This document shows positions 52,835 to 61,263 of a DNA stretch of 64,000 nt, one piece after another. Below the pieces are notes generated by a model, which saw only the letters and a program-made list of their open reading frames with translations, ran no database searches and was not told where the DNA came from. The position numbers and the translations under genes are program-made. Source of the stretch: an uncultured Phycisphaerae bacterium (GTDB lineage Bacteria; Planctomycetota; Phycisphaerae; UBA1845; Fen-1342); contig CALGJV010000015.1 of the NCBI GenBank assembly GCA_937928595.1, positions 1 to 64,000 of the forward strand, in the 5' to 3' direction. Each line of letters begins with the position of its first letter. Position 1 is the first letter of the stretch.

Positions 52835-55051
52835 ATGGTGCGAGTGCGACTGTTTTCGGCGGCAGCGATGCTGATCGCGTGGGCGGCGGCATCTCTTGCG
52901 CAGCCGCCGGCGACGCAACCCGTCACGCGCCCGGCACTTGACGCGCAGGAACGTGTCAACGACCTCTTCACGCTCATCGAAGGTCCCAATGCGCCCGACG
53001 TGCGCCGGACGGGGGCCCGCGAACTGATTCTCCAGCGCTGGCCGGAAGCGCCGGCACGGCTGGCCGCCCTGCTCGCCGGCACGAACAACGGCGCTCGGAT
53101 CGCCGTCGCGTCCGCGCTCGCCGACCTGCCGGATTACCTTGACTCCGCGTACGTCGGCCCTCTGTTGAACATGCTCGGCGATGCCGACGCGGAGGTCCGG
53201 ACCGCGGCGGCGGGAGCGCTTGCGGCATACCGCAACGGCGGCGTGATCTCCCGCCTGCGCACCATCGCGCAGGACGCTGAGCTGCCGCGCGAACAACGTT
53301 TGGCCGCGATCAGCGCGCTTGGCATGATCCCGCGCCGTGAAGCCGTGGATGCGCTGGCGGAATCGCTCGGGGACAGTGAGCCGCCCATCGCCCAAGCCGC
53401 CCTGGTCGCAATCGAACGCGCGACCGGATTCGACTTCAAGTTCGAAATCGGCCCCGCGCGCGCCTGGTGGGAGCAGACGCGCGGATTGTCCGAGGAACGC
53501 TGGCAGCAGGAGGTGATCGACCGCCTCGTGCGCCGCAACCGCGAGTTGCGCCGCCGCCTGGAGGCTACCGAAGACCGCCTCGTGCGGGTGCTCGAGAGCG
53601 CGTTCCAGCGGGCGACGGACACCGAACGCGCGACCCAGATCACGACGTACCTCGGCGACAGCGCCCTGACGATCCGCCTCCTGGGGCTGCGACTCGCCCA
53701 GCTCCACCTCGTGGAGGGCAAGACGCTCAGCCCCGAGTTGCAGGACCAGATCCGCGAAGCGCTCCGCAGCTCGGACCCCCGCGAGCAAGCTGCCGCCGTC
53801 CGCACCGTGACCAGCTTCCGCGCGTCCGCGGACGCCGAACGCTTCCTGGCGATGCTCCAGTCCGCCCCGCAATGGGACGTGATGCAGGCCCTGATCAACG
53901 GGCTCGGCTATGTCGGCGACGACACGGCCGTCGCGCCGCTCCTCGAACTGCTCGATCAGGCCAGCGACGCGACCCGCACGGAGGTCGTAACCGCCCTGGG
54001 TCGCCTGGCCGAACGCCACGTCATCGCCGCGGACCCACGCGGCCCGGTCACCGAGAGCCTCCTGGCCGTCTTCAACGGCACGACACCAGCCCAGGTGGCT
54101 CTTCGCGAGCGCGTCCTCTGGGCCATGAGCCTCGTCGCGGTGCCGGCGTTCGGCCCGGCCTTCGCGGCCGGCGTCGAGCGCAGCGAGGCGGTCGCCGTGA
54201 AGCTGGCCGCGCTGCGCGGAATCGCCGCGCTTGGCGATCCGCAACTGGCCGACGCGCTCACGACGGTGGTCAACGATTCGGACCCCAGCGTACGCAAGCT
54301 GGCCGTCGAGACGCTGGGCGCTCTCGGATCCAGCGACAACGACCGACACGTCGAAGCGCTGTGGCGCCTCATGACATCGCCCGAGGAAACCGACGAGGGC
54401 ATTCGCGTCGCCGCCGCCAAGGCCGTGCAGGACCTGCTCGCCAAGCGTCCGGCCGACCAGATCGAGTCCTGGCTCGCCCGCCTGCCCGGGACCGGCGCCG
54501 ACGCGCGCATTTTGACCCGCGTCGCCGAGTTTCTCGAGCGCTTCGCCCGCCGCGTCCAGGAAGCCGACACGGTCGGACGCGATCGCCTCGGCATCGTGCG
54601 GGCCCGCCTCGCCGCCGTGCGGCTGCTGCTGGGCCAGGCGGCCGAGGCCGTGACCACCTATATTGCCGCCGTGGAGGACCTGACGCTCGCCCGACACGCG
54701 GCCGCGCCGCGCGTGGCGCTGGACCTGCTCCGGGCCGCGGTCGCCACCGGACGGTATGACGAGGCGGTGGCCACCGCGGTCGCGGCGGGCACCGGCGGCG
54801 ACGGGGCTGCTGTCTGGCGCACTGTCGCCAGCGAGGTGGACGCCCGCCTCAAGTTGGCGCCCGCCGACGAAGTGCTGGTGCTCCTGGCGGCACTGGAGCG
54901 ATACCCGCCGGCCCCCCTCGACGCCGACGCCGCGGACCTGCTGCGGCGTCTCCGCGAGCAGGCGGAACGCGCGCGTGCCTTGGGCCCCGCGACGGCGCCC
55001 ACGACCCGCCCCGCGACCGCGCCGCGTCCGGTCGACGACGACCACGATTGA
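52835..55051 (+). CDS. exported HEAT-repeat protein
   Basis: 738 residues. Signal peptide MVRVRLFSAAAMLIAWAAASLAQ. Then come many ~30-40-residue helical pairs of HEAT/Armadillo type (ARIAVASALADLPDYLDSAYVGPLLNML, VAPLLELLDQASDATRTEVVTALGRL, VAVKLAALRGIAALGDPQLADAL, VRKLAVETLGALG). A charged coiled-coil stretch lies around 225-255 (RRNRELRRRLEATEDRL). The C-terminus is Pro/Thr-rich and acidic (TAPTTRPATAPRPVDDDHD). It is probably a periplasmic protein-binding scaffold; the partner is unknown. It sits alone, followed by a strong hairpin. Confidence 0.78.
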   Translation: MVRVRLFSAAAMLIAWAAASLAQPPATQPVTRPALDAQERVNDLFTLIEGPNAPDVRRTGARELILQRWPEAPARLAALLAGTNNGARIAVASALADLPDYLDSAYVGPLLNMLGDADAEVRTAAAGALAAYRNGGVISRLRTIAQDAELPREQRLAAISALGMIPRREAVDALAESLGDSEPPIAQAALVAIERATGFDFKFEIGPARAWWEQTRGLSEERWQQEVIDRLVRRNRELRRRLEATEDRLVRVLESAFQRATDTERATQITTYLGDSALTIRLLGLRLAQLHLVEGKTLSPELQDQIREALRSSDPREQAAAVRTVTSFRASADAERFLAMLQSAPQWDVMQALINGLGYVGDDTAVAPLLELLDQASDATRTEVVTALGRLAERHVIAADPRGPVTESLLAVFNGTTPAQVALRERVLWAMSLVAVPAFGPAFAAGVERSEAVAVKLAALRGIAALGDPQLADALTTVVNDSDPSVRKLAVETLGALGSSDNDRHVEALWRLMTSPEETDEGIRVAAAKAVQDLLAKRPADQIESWLARLPGTGADARILTRVAEFLERFARRVQEADTVGRDRLGIVRARLAAVRLLLGQAAEAVTTYIAAVEDLTLARHAAAPRVALDLLRAAVATGRYDEAVATAVAAGTGGDGAAVWRTVASEVDARLKLAPADEVLVLLAALERYPPAPLDADAADLLRRLREQAERARALGPATAPTTRPATAPRPVDDDHD

Positions 55052-55147
55052 GCATCCGGCCTCCGCGTCGAGCCGGGACGCCTCGACCCGTCCGAGGACC
55101 GGCCGCCGGGGGTTCGGCCGCCGATTCGGGCCCCGCGCGTTCCGAGA

Positions 55148-55171
55148 GCGACCGACACGGGGGTCGGTCGC
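55148..55171. terminator. 9-bp perfect hairpin after the HEAT-repeat gene
   Basis: GCGACCGAC (55148-55156) and GTCGGTCGC (55163-55171) with a 6-nt loop. It is followed by GAACCCCCCC, not U. It may end the HEAT transcript or regulate the next gene, whose TAGAAT -10 candidate (55188-55193) starts 17 nt further. Confidence 0.5.
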
Positions 55172-55211
55172 GAACCCCCCCGGCGGTTAGAATCGGGGTG
55201 GGAGAAAATGC

Positions 55212-55538
55212 ATGCCCAGCCGCCGAAAGCCGCCCGACGCCCGCGTTCCCGACTACTGCGATTTCGACTGCCCGCACGCGGAGTTTCCACCGGCCGACAC
55301 CGCCGGCATCTGCCGTACGATGTCGGCCGTCTGGTGCGGTCAGCTCCGTGAACTGGTGAACAAGAACGCGCCGTGCGAATGGAAGCGCCGCCGCGCCGGC
55401 TCATTGGCCGAAGATGCAGCGGCCGACCCCCGCGTCGGCCGTCGAGCGCCGCCCGACACCGACGCTCCGCCGCCGGGGCGGGTCGCATCGCGACCGTCCC
55501 GGGGCGGCCGACGAAGAAAGGCCACCAAGGGAGAGTAA
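55212..55538 (+). CDS. small Cys-rich protein, unknown function
   Basis: 108 residues. The first 60 carry a pattern of five cysteines, YCDFDCPHAEF, GICRTM, VWCGQL and APCEWKRRR, suggesting metal binding. The last 45 are basic and disordered (RVASRPSRGGRRRKATKGE). No ribosome site stronger than GGGAGAAA is seen before the ATG. The tail quality suggests a nucleic-acid contact, but I do not recognise the family. It is separated from the UbiD gene by 120 nt containing a dispersed repeat. Confidence 0.58.
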   Translation: MPSRRKPPDARVPDYCDFDCPHAEFPPADTAGICRTMSAVWCGQLRELVNKNAPCEWKRRRAGSLAEDAAADPRVGRRAPPDTDAPPPGRVASRPSRGGRRRKATKGE

Positions 55539-55591
55539 CGGACGCCGCGCGAGGAGCGACAATCATCCGCGCCGTGCGCGGTGCTGGTCTA

Positions 55592-55624
55592 CAACTCGCT
55601 CTTCGCCATTCGCGACTCGCAACT
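55592..55624. repeat. dispersed 'CAACTCGCT...CTTCGCCATTCGC' element, copy 2
   Basis: Second copy of the element at 15724-15758, 35 nt before the UbiD start. It lacks one ACTCGCT unit relative to copy 1. Confidence 0.55.
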
Positions 55625-55658
55625 GACGTGTGTACCCCCGACGACGAGGAGACGACCC

Positions 55659-57185
55659 GTGCCCGCCGCCGACCTGCAAACGTTCATCACGGAGCTCGAG
55701 CAGCGCGGCCTGCTTCGCCGCGTCCGGGTGCCCGTCGATCCGATTCTCGAGATCACGGAGATCGCCGACCGGGTGATGAAGGCCGGCGGACCCGCCCTGC
55801 TGTTCGAGCGCGTGAAGGGGTCGGATTATCCGCTGCTGATCAACGCCTTCGGCTCGCGCGAGCGGATGTGCCTGGCCCTCGGCTGCAACGACTTCGACGA
55901 AGTTGCCGCCCGCGTCAAGCACCTCATCAAGCCCGAGATTCCCACGACGCTGATGCAGAAGCTGCGGAGGCTGCCCGAGCTCGCCCAGCTCGGCAGCCTT
56001 CCACCGAGAATCGTCCGCCGCGGCCCCTGCCAGGACGTCGTCCACACCGAAGACGCCGACCTGTTCAAGCTGCCCGTGCTCAAGTGCTGGCCGCTCGACG
56101 GCGATCCCGCCGCCGTGCGCTTCACCGCCGGCGGCACGCCCGTGCCTCCCGCCGCACCCGCCGACGCGCCCGTCGTCCCTGGCCGCTACATTACGCTCGG
56201 CGCCGTCTTCACCAAGCACCCGGAGACGGGCGACCGCAACGTCGGCATGTACCGCGTGCAACTCTTCGGCCCGCGGCTGGCGGCCATGCACTGGCACACG
56301 CATCACGACGGTGCGCGCCATTTTCGCGCGTATCACGCGCTGGGCCGCGGCATGCCGCTCGCCATCGCGCTCGGCGGGCCGGCGATTCTGCCGTACGCCG
56401 CCACCTGCCCCCTGCCGCCCGGGATCGACGAGTGCCTGTTCGCGGGCTTCCTCCAGGGCCGGGCGCTGGAGCTTTGTCCGGCCGTGACACAGCCCGAAAT
56501 CGAGGTGCCGGCCGCGGCCGAGTTCGTGATCGAGGGCTATATCGACCCGGCCGACGAGCCGGTGCTGGAAGGGCCGTTCGGCGACCACACGGGGTTCTAC
56601 TCGCTGCCGGACTGGTTCCCCCGGCTGCACGTCACGGCGATCACGCACCGCCGCAACCCGGTGTACCCGGCCACGATCGTCGGCCCGCCGCCGATGGAGG
56701 ACTACTGGCTGGGCAAGGCGACGGAACGGATCTTCCTGCCGCTGCTCCAGATGCTTATCCCGGACATCCTCGACTACGACCTGCCCCGGTTCGGCTGCTT
56801 CCACAACTGCGCGTTCGTGAAGATCCGCAAGGAGTATCCGTACCAGGCGCGGCGCGTGCTGCACGCGATCTGGGGCGCGGGGCAGATGGCCCTCACGAAG
56901 ATCATCGTCGTCGTCGACGAGGACGTGGACGTGCACAACGCCGACGACGTGCTGTTCCACCTGTGCGCGAACGTGGACCCGGCCCGCGACCTCGAGCTGG
57001 TCCGCGGGCCGCTCGACATCCTCGACCACGCCGCGCTCGAATGCGGTGCGGGCGGCAAGCTCGGCATCGACGCGACGCGCAAGATGCCCGGCGAGGGGCC
57101 GGTCCGCCCGTTTCCGCCGGCGCTGACGATGTCGGCCGACATCCGGGAACTCGTGACGCGCCGCTGGGGCGAGTATGGGCTGTAG
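55659..57185 (+). CDS. UbiD-family (prenylated-FMN) decarboxylase
   Basis: 508 residues; a usual UbiD length. Family segments: LQTFITELEQRGLLRRV at the start, RYITLGAVFTKHPETGDRNVGMYRVQLFGPRLAAMHWH, LPYAATCPLPPGIDECLFAGFLQG, EFVIEGYIDPADEPVLEGPFGDHTGFYSLPDWFP and the GTVGPPPMEDYWLGKATERIFLPLLQ-like block. It would need the UbiX cofactor. Substrate could be an aromatic acid in quinone synthesis; no quinone genes adjoin it. GTG at 55659 follows GAGGAGA by six bases, which fixes the start. Confidence 0.88.
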   Translation: MPAADLQTFITELEQRGLLRRVRVPVDPILEITEIADRVMKAGGPALLFERVKGSDYPLLINAFGSRERMCLALGCNDFDEVAARVKHLIKPEIPTTLMQKLRRLPELAQLGSLPPRIVRRGPCQDVVHTEDADLFKLPVLKCWPLDGDPAAVRFTAGGTPVPPAAPADAPVVPGRYITLGAVFTKHPETGDRNVGMYRVQLFGPRLAAMHWHTHHDGARHFRAYHALGRGMPLAIALGGPAILPYAATCPLPPGIDECLFAGFLQGRALELCPAVTQPEIEVPAAAEFVIEGYIDPADEPVLEGPFGDHTGFYSLPDWFPRLHVTAITHRRNPVYPATIVGPPPMEDYWLGKATERIFLPLLQMLIPDILDYDLPRFGCFHNCAFVKIRKEYPYQARRVLHAIWGAGQMALTKIIVVVDEDVDVHNADDVLFHLCANVDPARDLELVRGPLDILDHAALECGAGGKLGIDATRKMPGEGPVRPFPPALTMSADIRELVTRRWGEYGL

Positions 57186-57310
57186 ACCGGGCGGCGTCGG
57201 GAACGGTTCGAGCCGGGGGTGGTATTCAGGGCCCGGTGCGCTGCGGCGGAGGTGGGTCTCGGGATTACCGTATACGCAGTGACCGCACTTCGAGATTTCA
57301 GATTCGGAAC

Positions 57311-58945
57311 CTACGGTCCTCGATGTCCGTCGCGCACGGCCAGCACGTGCCGCTGAAGCCCCTCCAGCGAACGCCGTATCCGTCCGCACCACGCCGCACG
57401 TCGCTCGAGCGCCACTTTCGCCAGCAGCGCGGCGAACTGCGGGTCGAACTGTTTGCCGGCCTCATGCATGATGACCGCCACGGCCGCGTCGATGTCGCGG
57501 CTCGCCCGGTACGGCCGCTCCGCCGTCAGCGCGTCGAATGCTTCCGCCACCGCCAGCAGTCGCGATCCGACGGGGATCGTGGTGCCGCTCAGCCCGAACG
57601 GGTAGCCCGTGCCGTCGAACCGCTCGCGCAGGTGCCGGATGATGACCGTTTCGGTCTCAAACACGCGCAGCGGCTCGAGAATCTTGCACGTCAGGAGCGG
57701 CACCTGCCGCAGAACCGCAGCCTGATCCTCCGTCAGCACGTCAGTGCTTTGCAGAATCCGGTCCGGCACGCCGATCTTGCCCAGGTCGTGCAGCATGGCG
57801 GCGTTGGCCACCGCCGTGCGAAGCGGCTCCGGCCATCCCGCTGCCTCGGCCAGCTCCATCGCGTAGTACTTGGTGTTGCGCGAATGCCAGGCCGTGTACG
57901 GGTCGCGGGCTTCCAGGGCCTGCACGAGGGCCCACACGCTCTGCAGGCAGAGGTCCTTGGCCTGCAGGCTCAGCGACACGACCTGCTTCTGGAGCCGGTC
58001 CACCTCGACCCGCTCGATGCCGAACGGATCAGGGGCCGCGTCCGGCGCATCCGAGCGTATCACCCGATTGCGGCCTTGGCGTTTCGCGCAATACAGCGCA
58101 TGGTCGGCCCGATCCACCAGGTCGCGTACCGACCGCACGGCCGCGTCGTCGGTGGCACTGACGCCGATCGAGGCCGTGACCCGCAGGTCCGGAAGCCGCG
58201 GGACCTGCACGCGGTCCGGCAACGTGGCCCGGATGCGCTCCGCGAGCTGGGCCGCCTCGTCCAGCCGCGTGGCCGGGCTGATGACGGCGAACTCCTCCCC
58301 GCCGTAGCGGGCCACGATGTCCGTATCGCGCACCATGCTCGACAGGTGCCGGGCCACGGCCGCGAGCACCAGGTTGCCCGTCTCGTGACCGAACGTGTCG
58401 TTGACCGCCTTGAAGTGGTCGAGGTCGAGCATGAGCAGCGCGAGGCCGCCGCCGTAGCGGCGAGTACGTGCGAACTCGCGGTCCAGCAGCTCCCGGAAAT
58501 ACGCGTGGTTCCACAGCCCGGTGAGTCCGTCGGTCACCGCGGCCTGGCGCAGCCGCTCCTGAAGGCGTCCGACCCGCAGACCGTTGCGCAGGCGGGCCTT
58601 GAGCTCCTGTTCGTCGTACGGTTTGGTCAGCAGGTCGTCCGCGCCGGCGCTGAGCGCCGCGGTCTTGAGCTCACGATCGCTCGACGCGGTCACGATGATG
58701 ACGTAGGTGCCGTCCAGTGCGGCATCGGCACGGATGCGACGACACAGCTCGATGCCGTCGATGCCCGGCAGGAACTCGTCGCAGATCACCACGCAGGGGC
58801 GGTGGTCACGAATCAGCCCAAGTCCGGTCTCGGCATCCGCCGCTTCGACGCAGCGCAGGTGCGTACCCCGCAGGCGGAGCGCTAGGAGCCTCCGCTCGTC
58901 CGGGTCGTCCTCGATGATGCAGACGTCGATCGGCTCGTTTCGCAT
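57311..58945 (-). CDS. receiver-GGDEF-HD-GYP c-di-GMP signalling protein
   Basis: 544 residues. Receiver (1-120): D56 phospho-acceptor in VVICDEFLP and K108. GGDEF (135-300): intact active site GGEEF (215-219) and inhibitory RxxD (R206-D209), so it should make c-di-GMP with product control. HD-GYP (about 335-510): H354, H386-D387 (LHDLGKIG) and GTGYP (445-449) are present. The later metal ligands are changed: the His of the usual KxHP motif is V415, and the HH pair before the GYP loop is L439-R440. Phosphodiesterase activity is therefore doubtful. ATG at 58945; earlier in-frame codons are not conserved. No partner kinase adjoins it. Confidence 0.88.
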   Translation of the reverse strand: MRNEPIDVCIIEDDPDERRLLALRLRGTHLRCVEAADAETGLGLIRDHRPCVVICDEFLPGIDGIELCRRIRADAALDGTYVIIVTASSDRELKTAALSAGADDLLTKPYDEQELKARLRNGLRVGRLQERLRQAAVTDGLTGLWNHAYFRELLDREFARTRRYGGGLALLMLDLDHFKAVNDTFGHETGNLVLAAVARHLSSMVRDTDIVARYGGEEFAVISPATRLDEAAQLAERIRATLPDRVQVPRLPDLRVTASIGVSATDDAAVRSVRDLVDRADHALYCAKRQGRNRVIRSDAPDAAPDPFGIERVEVDRLQKQVVSLSLQAKDLCLQSVWALVQALEARDPYTAWHSRNTKYYAMELAEAAGWPEPLRTAVANAAMLHDLGKIGVPDRILQSTDVLTEDQAAVLRQVPLLTCKILEPLRVFETETVIIRHLRERFDGTGYPFGLSGTTIPVGSRLLAVAEAFDALTAERPYRASRDIDAAVAVIMHEAGKQFDPQFAALLAKVALERRAAWCGRIRRSLEGLQRHVLAVRDGHRGP

Positions 58946-59224
58946 GGGCTGCCTGCCGTCCTCGCTCGGGCGGTGTACGCGGGCGCACGTCGGTCGCCGG
59001 GCGGCTACGGTCGCGTCGCGGCATACGTTCTTACGGCGCCCAAGGGCCATGGTTGGGCGCGCTCGGACTGCCGCCGTCGCCGCCCCGCCTTAGGGAATCA
59101 TGCGAAACGCGTACGCCGCCGGGGCGCCCGAATTCGGTCGCGGGCCCGGAAAACGCGCCGTCCCGGTTGCCGCGCCGCAACGGGTCTGATATTGCTGCGG
59201 CCGACACAACGCGAAAGGAACCCC

Positions 59225-60058
59225 ATGAGCCCGCCGTCCGCCGGTCGCGTGACCCTCGACGCCCTGCGTCGCCGCAAGGCCGCCGGCGAGCGCATCGCCA
59301 TGCTGACGGCGTACGATTATCCGACTGCCCGCCGGGCGCAAGCCGCCGGCGTGGACATGCTGCTGATCGGCGACTCCCTGGGCACCGTGCTGCTCGGGCA
59401 CCCGAACACGCGCAGCGTGCCGCTCGAGCTGATGCTGATGCTCGGCGAGGCCGTGCGTCGCGGCGCGCCGGACGTGTATCTGGTGGGGGACTTGCCCTAC
59501 GAGTCGCTGTCGCGCGGGCCCGCGGTGGCCGTGGCGGCAGCGCAACGCTTCCGCGACGCCGCCGGCTGCGACGCCGTCAAGCTCGAGGCCGGCCCCGAGG
59601 ACCAGCCCCTCGTCGCGGCCGTCGTCGCGGCGGGCATCGCCACGATCGCCCACCTCGGCCTCCGCCCGCAGCAGGTGCTTACGCCGGATGGCTACCGCGC
59701 GCAGGCCCGCGACGCGGCCGCGGTGGCGACGCTGGTCGCGCAGGCCCGGCAGATGTGCGCGGCGGGCGCCGTCATGCTGCTGCTCGAGGCCGTGCCGGAC
59801 GAGGCGTCGCGCGCCGTCATGGCGGCGGTGGATGTGCCGGTCATCGGCTGTGGGGCGGGCGCGGCCTGCGACGGGCACGTGCTGGTGACGCAGGACCTGC
59901 TGGGCCTGGGGTTCACGCGACCGCCGCGCTTCGTGCCGGTGCTGGCCGAGCTCGGCCCGCTGATCGACGCGGCGCTTCGGCAATACGTCGAAGCGGTGCG
60001 CGCCGGCACGTACCCCGGCCCCGAGCACGCCTACCCCATGAAATCGCCGCGCGCCTGA
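59225..60058 (+). CDS. panB: ketopantoate hydroxymethyltransferase
   Basis: First step of pantothenate synthesis: 2-oxoisovalerate plus methylene-THF to ketopantoate. 277 residues, TIM barrel with MLTAYDYPTARRAQAAGVDMLLIGDSLG (metal Asp), YLVGDLPYESL, KLEAG, IAHLGLRPQ and catalytic Glu in MLLLEAVPDE. GAAAGGAA precedes the ATG. Followed directly by a promoter for the next unit; panC and panD are not in the window. Confidence 0.95.
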   Translation: MSPPSAGRVTLDALRRRKAAGERIAMLTAYDYPTARRAQAAGVDMLLIGDSLGTVLLGHPNTRSVPLELMLMLGEAVRRGAPDVYLVGDLPYESLSRGPAVAVAAAQRFRDAAGCDAVKLEAGPEDQPLVAAVVAAGIATIAHLGLRPQQVLTPDGYRAQARDAAAVATLVAQARQMCAAGAVMLLLEAVPDEASRAVMAAVDVPVIGCGAGAACDGHVLVTQDLLGLGFTRPPRFVPVLAELGPLIDAALRQYVEAVRAGTYPGPEHAYPMKSPRA

Positions 60059-60061
60059 CGG

Positions 60062-60090
60062 TTGTCGCCGGCGCGGCGCGCGTCTAGACT
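60062..60090 (+). promoter_or_regulatory. promoter of the DUF3467-lipM operon
   Basis: TTGTCG (60062-60067), a 17-nt spacer and TAGACT (60085-60090), four bases after the panB stop. Same -35 and spacing as the stress-protein promoter. Confidence 0.58.
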
Positions 60091-60151
60091 GCGATGATCG
60101 GGCCGACCCGTTGCCAGCGGTGAGCCGGTCGCCCGCGTCGGGAGTGGCCGC

Positions 60152-60481
60152 ATGATCTTCGGCGAGGAAGACTCGCAACCGAAAAACCCCGCGGGCGGAC
60201 AGCCCATCCGCTTCGATCTCACCGAGATGCAGACGGTCTACGCGAACTTCTTCGCGCTGGCCGGCTCGGCCGAGGAGCTCGTCCTGTACTTGGGGGCCAA
60301 CTCGGCACTGCCCGGCGTGACCCAGCCGGTGCTGCGCGTCTCGCACCGGCTGATGCTGCTGCCGCAGAACGCCAAGCGCCTGCTGCTGGCGCTTCAACAG
60401 GCCGTCAAGGCCCACGAGGACCGCTTCGGGCCCATCGAGCTGCCGGCGGCGCGCCGGCCAGAGCCCCCCCGCACGACGTGA
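60152..60481 (+). CDS. DUF3467 family protein
   Basis: 109 residues. The core PIRFDLTEMQTVYANFFALAGSAEELVLYLGANS and the final LLPQNAKRLLLALQQAVKAHEDRFG match the small DUF3467 fold found across bacteria and archaea, function unknown. GGAG lies seven bases before the ATG. The stop overlaps the lipM start (GTGA), so the two are cotranslated. Confidence 0.82.
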   Translation: MIFGEEDSQPKNPAGGQPIRFDLTEMQTVYANFFALAGSAEELVLYLGANSALPGVTQPVLRVSHRLMLLPQNAKRLLLALQQAVKAHEDRFGPIELPAARRPEPPRTT

Positions 60482-61230
60482 CGCCGGCCGTCCCCCCGCT
60501 GCACGTGCTGCACGACCCGCCGCTCGACGGCGCGACCAATATGGCGCGGGACGAAGCACTGCTGCACGCCGACGAATGGCGCCCGGCCGTGCTGCGGCTC
60601 TACGCCTGGACCCCGCCGACCCTCAGTCTCGGCTATTTCCAGCGGGCCGACGATGTTGCCGCGCTCCCACCCGACCTCCGCGGGCTCCCCGTCGTGCGGC
60701 GTCTCACGGGCGGCGGCGCGATTCTGCACGACCGCGAGGTCACGTACTGCCTCGTCCTCGACGACAGCGTGCCCCTGGCCCGTCAATCTCCGCTGGCGCT
60801 CTACGAGGCCGCGCACACCGCGTGGCGCGACGCTCTGGCGGCCGACGGCCTCGCCGCCGATCTGGCCCCGCCCGACTTCCCGCTGCCCACGCCCCGTACC
60901 GGCCCGTTCTTCTGCTTCGAGAAGCCCGGCCGCACCGACCTCGTCGTGGGGCCGCGCAAGCTCCTCGGCAGCGCCCAGCGGCGCGTGCCCGGCCGCGTCC
61001 TGCAACACGGCTCGCTGATGCTCGCCCAGCGCTTTGCGGCGCACCCGGGGGCCGACCTCGGCGATCCCCCCCCCGCGGTCGTGGCGCGCTGGACCGCCCG
61101 GTTCGAAGCGCTCCTCGCGGATGTGCTGGGGCTCGCCTGCCGGCCGGCCGAGTGGGGGCCGGTCCTCCTCGCCGACGTCGCCGCCCGCCGGGCCAAGTAC
61201 GCCGACGCCACCTGGACGCGGCGGCGCTGA
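60478..61230 (+). CDS. lipoate-protein ligase/octanoyltransferase (LipM-like)
   Basis: 250 residues of the BPL_LplA_LipB fold. The ligand loop is RRLTGGGAILHD (74-85). C146 (FFCFEKPGRTDLVV), K161 (GPRKLLGSAQRR) and LQHGSLML follow. The cysteine in this place is the acyl-thioester residue of LipM octanoyltransferases and is absent from LplA ligases, so octanoyl transfer from ACP to lipoyl domains is the likelier reaction. GTG start within the previous stop. Confidence 0.85.
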   Translation: MTPAVPPLHVLHDPPLDGATNMARDEALLHADEWRPAVLRLYAWTPPTLSLGYFQRADDVAALPPDLRGLPVVRRLTGGGAILHDREVTYCLVLDDSVPLARQSPLALYEAAHTAWRDALAADGLAADLAPPDFPLPTPRTGPFFCFEKPGRTDLVVGPRKLLGSAQRRVPGRVLQHGSLMLAQRFAAHPGADLGDPPPAVVARWTARFEALLADVLGLACRPAEWGPVLLADVAARRAKYADATWTRRR

Positions 61231-61255
61231 CGCCGTCCGCCCCGCCGCGTATCAT
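61227..61255 (+). promoter_or_regulatory. promoter of the membrane-anchored unknown protein
   Basis: CTGACG (61227-61232), a 17-nt spacer and TATCAT (61250-61255). The ATG at 61264 lies eight bases after the -10, so the mRNA is probably leaderless. Confidence 0.45.
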
Positions 61256-61263
61256 CCTCGCCT

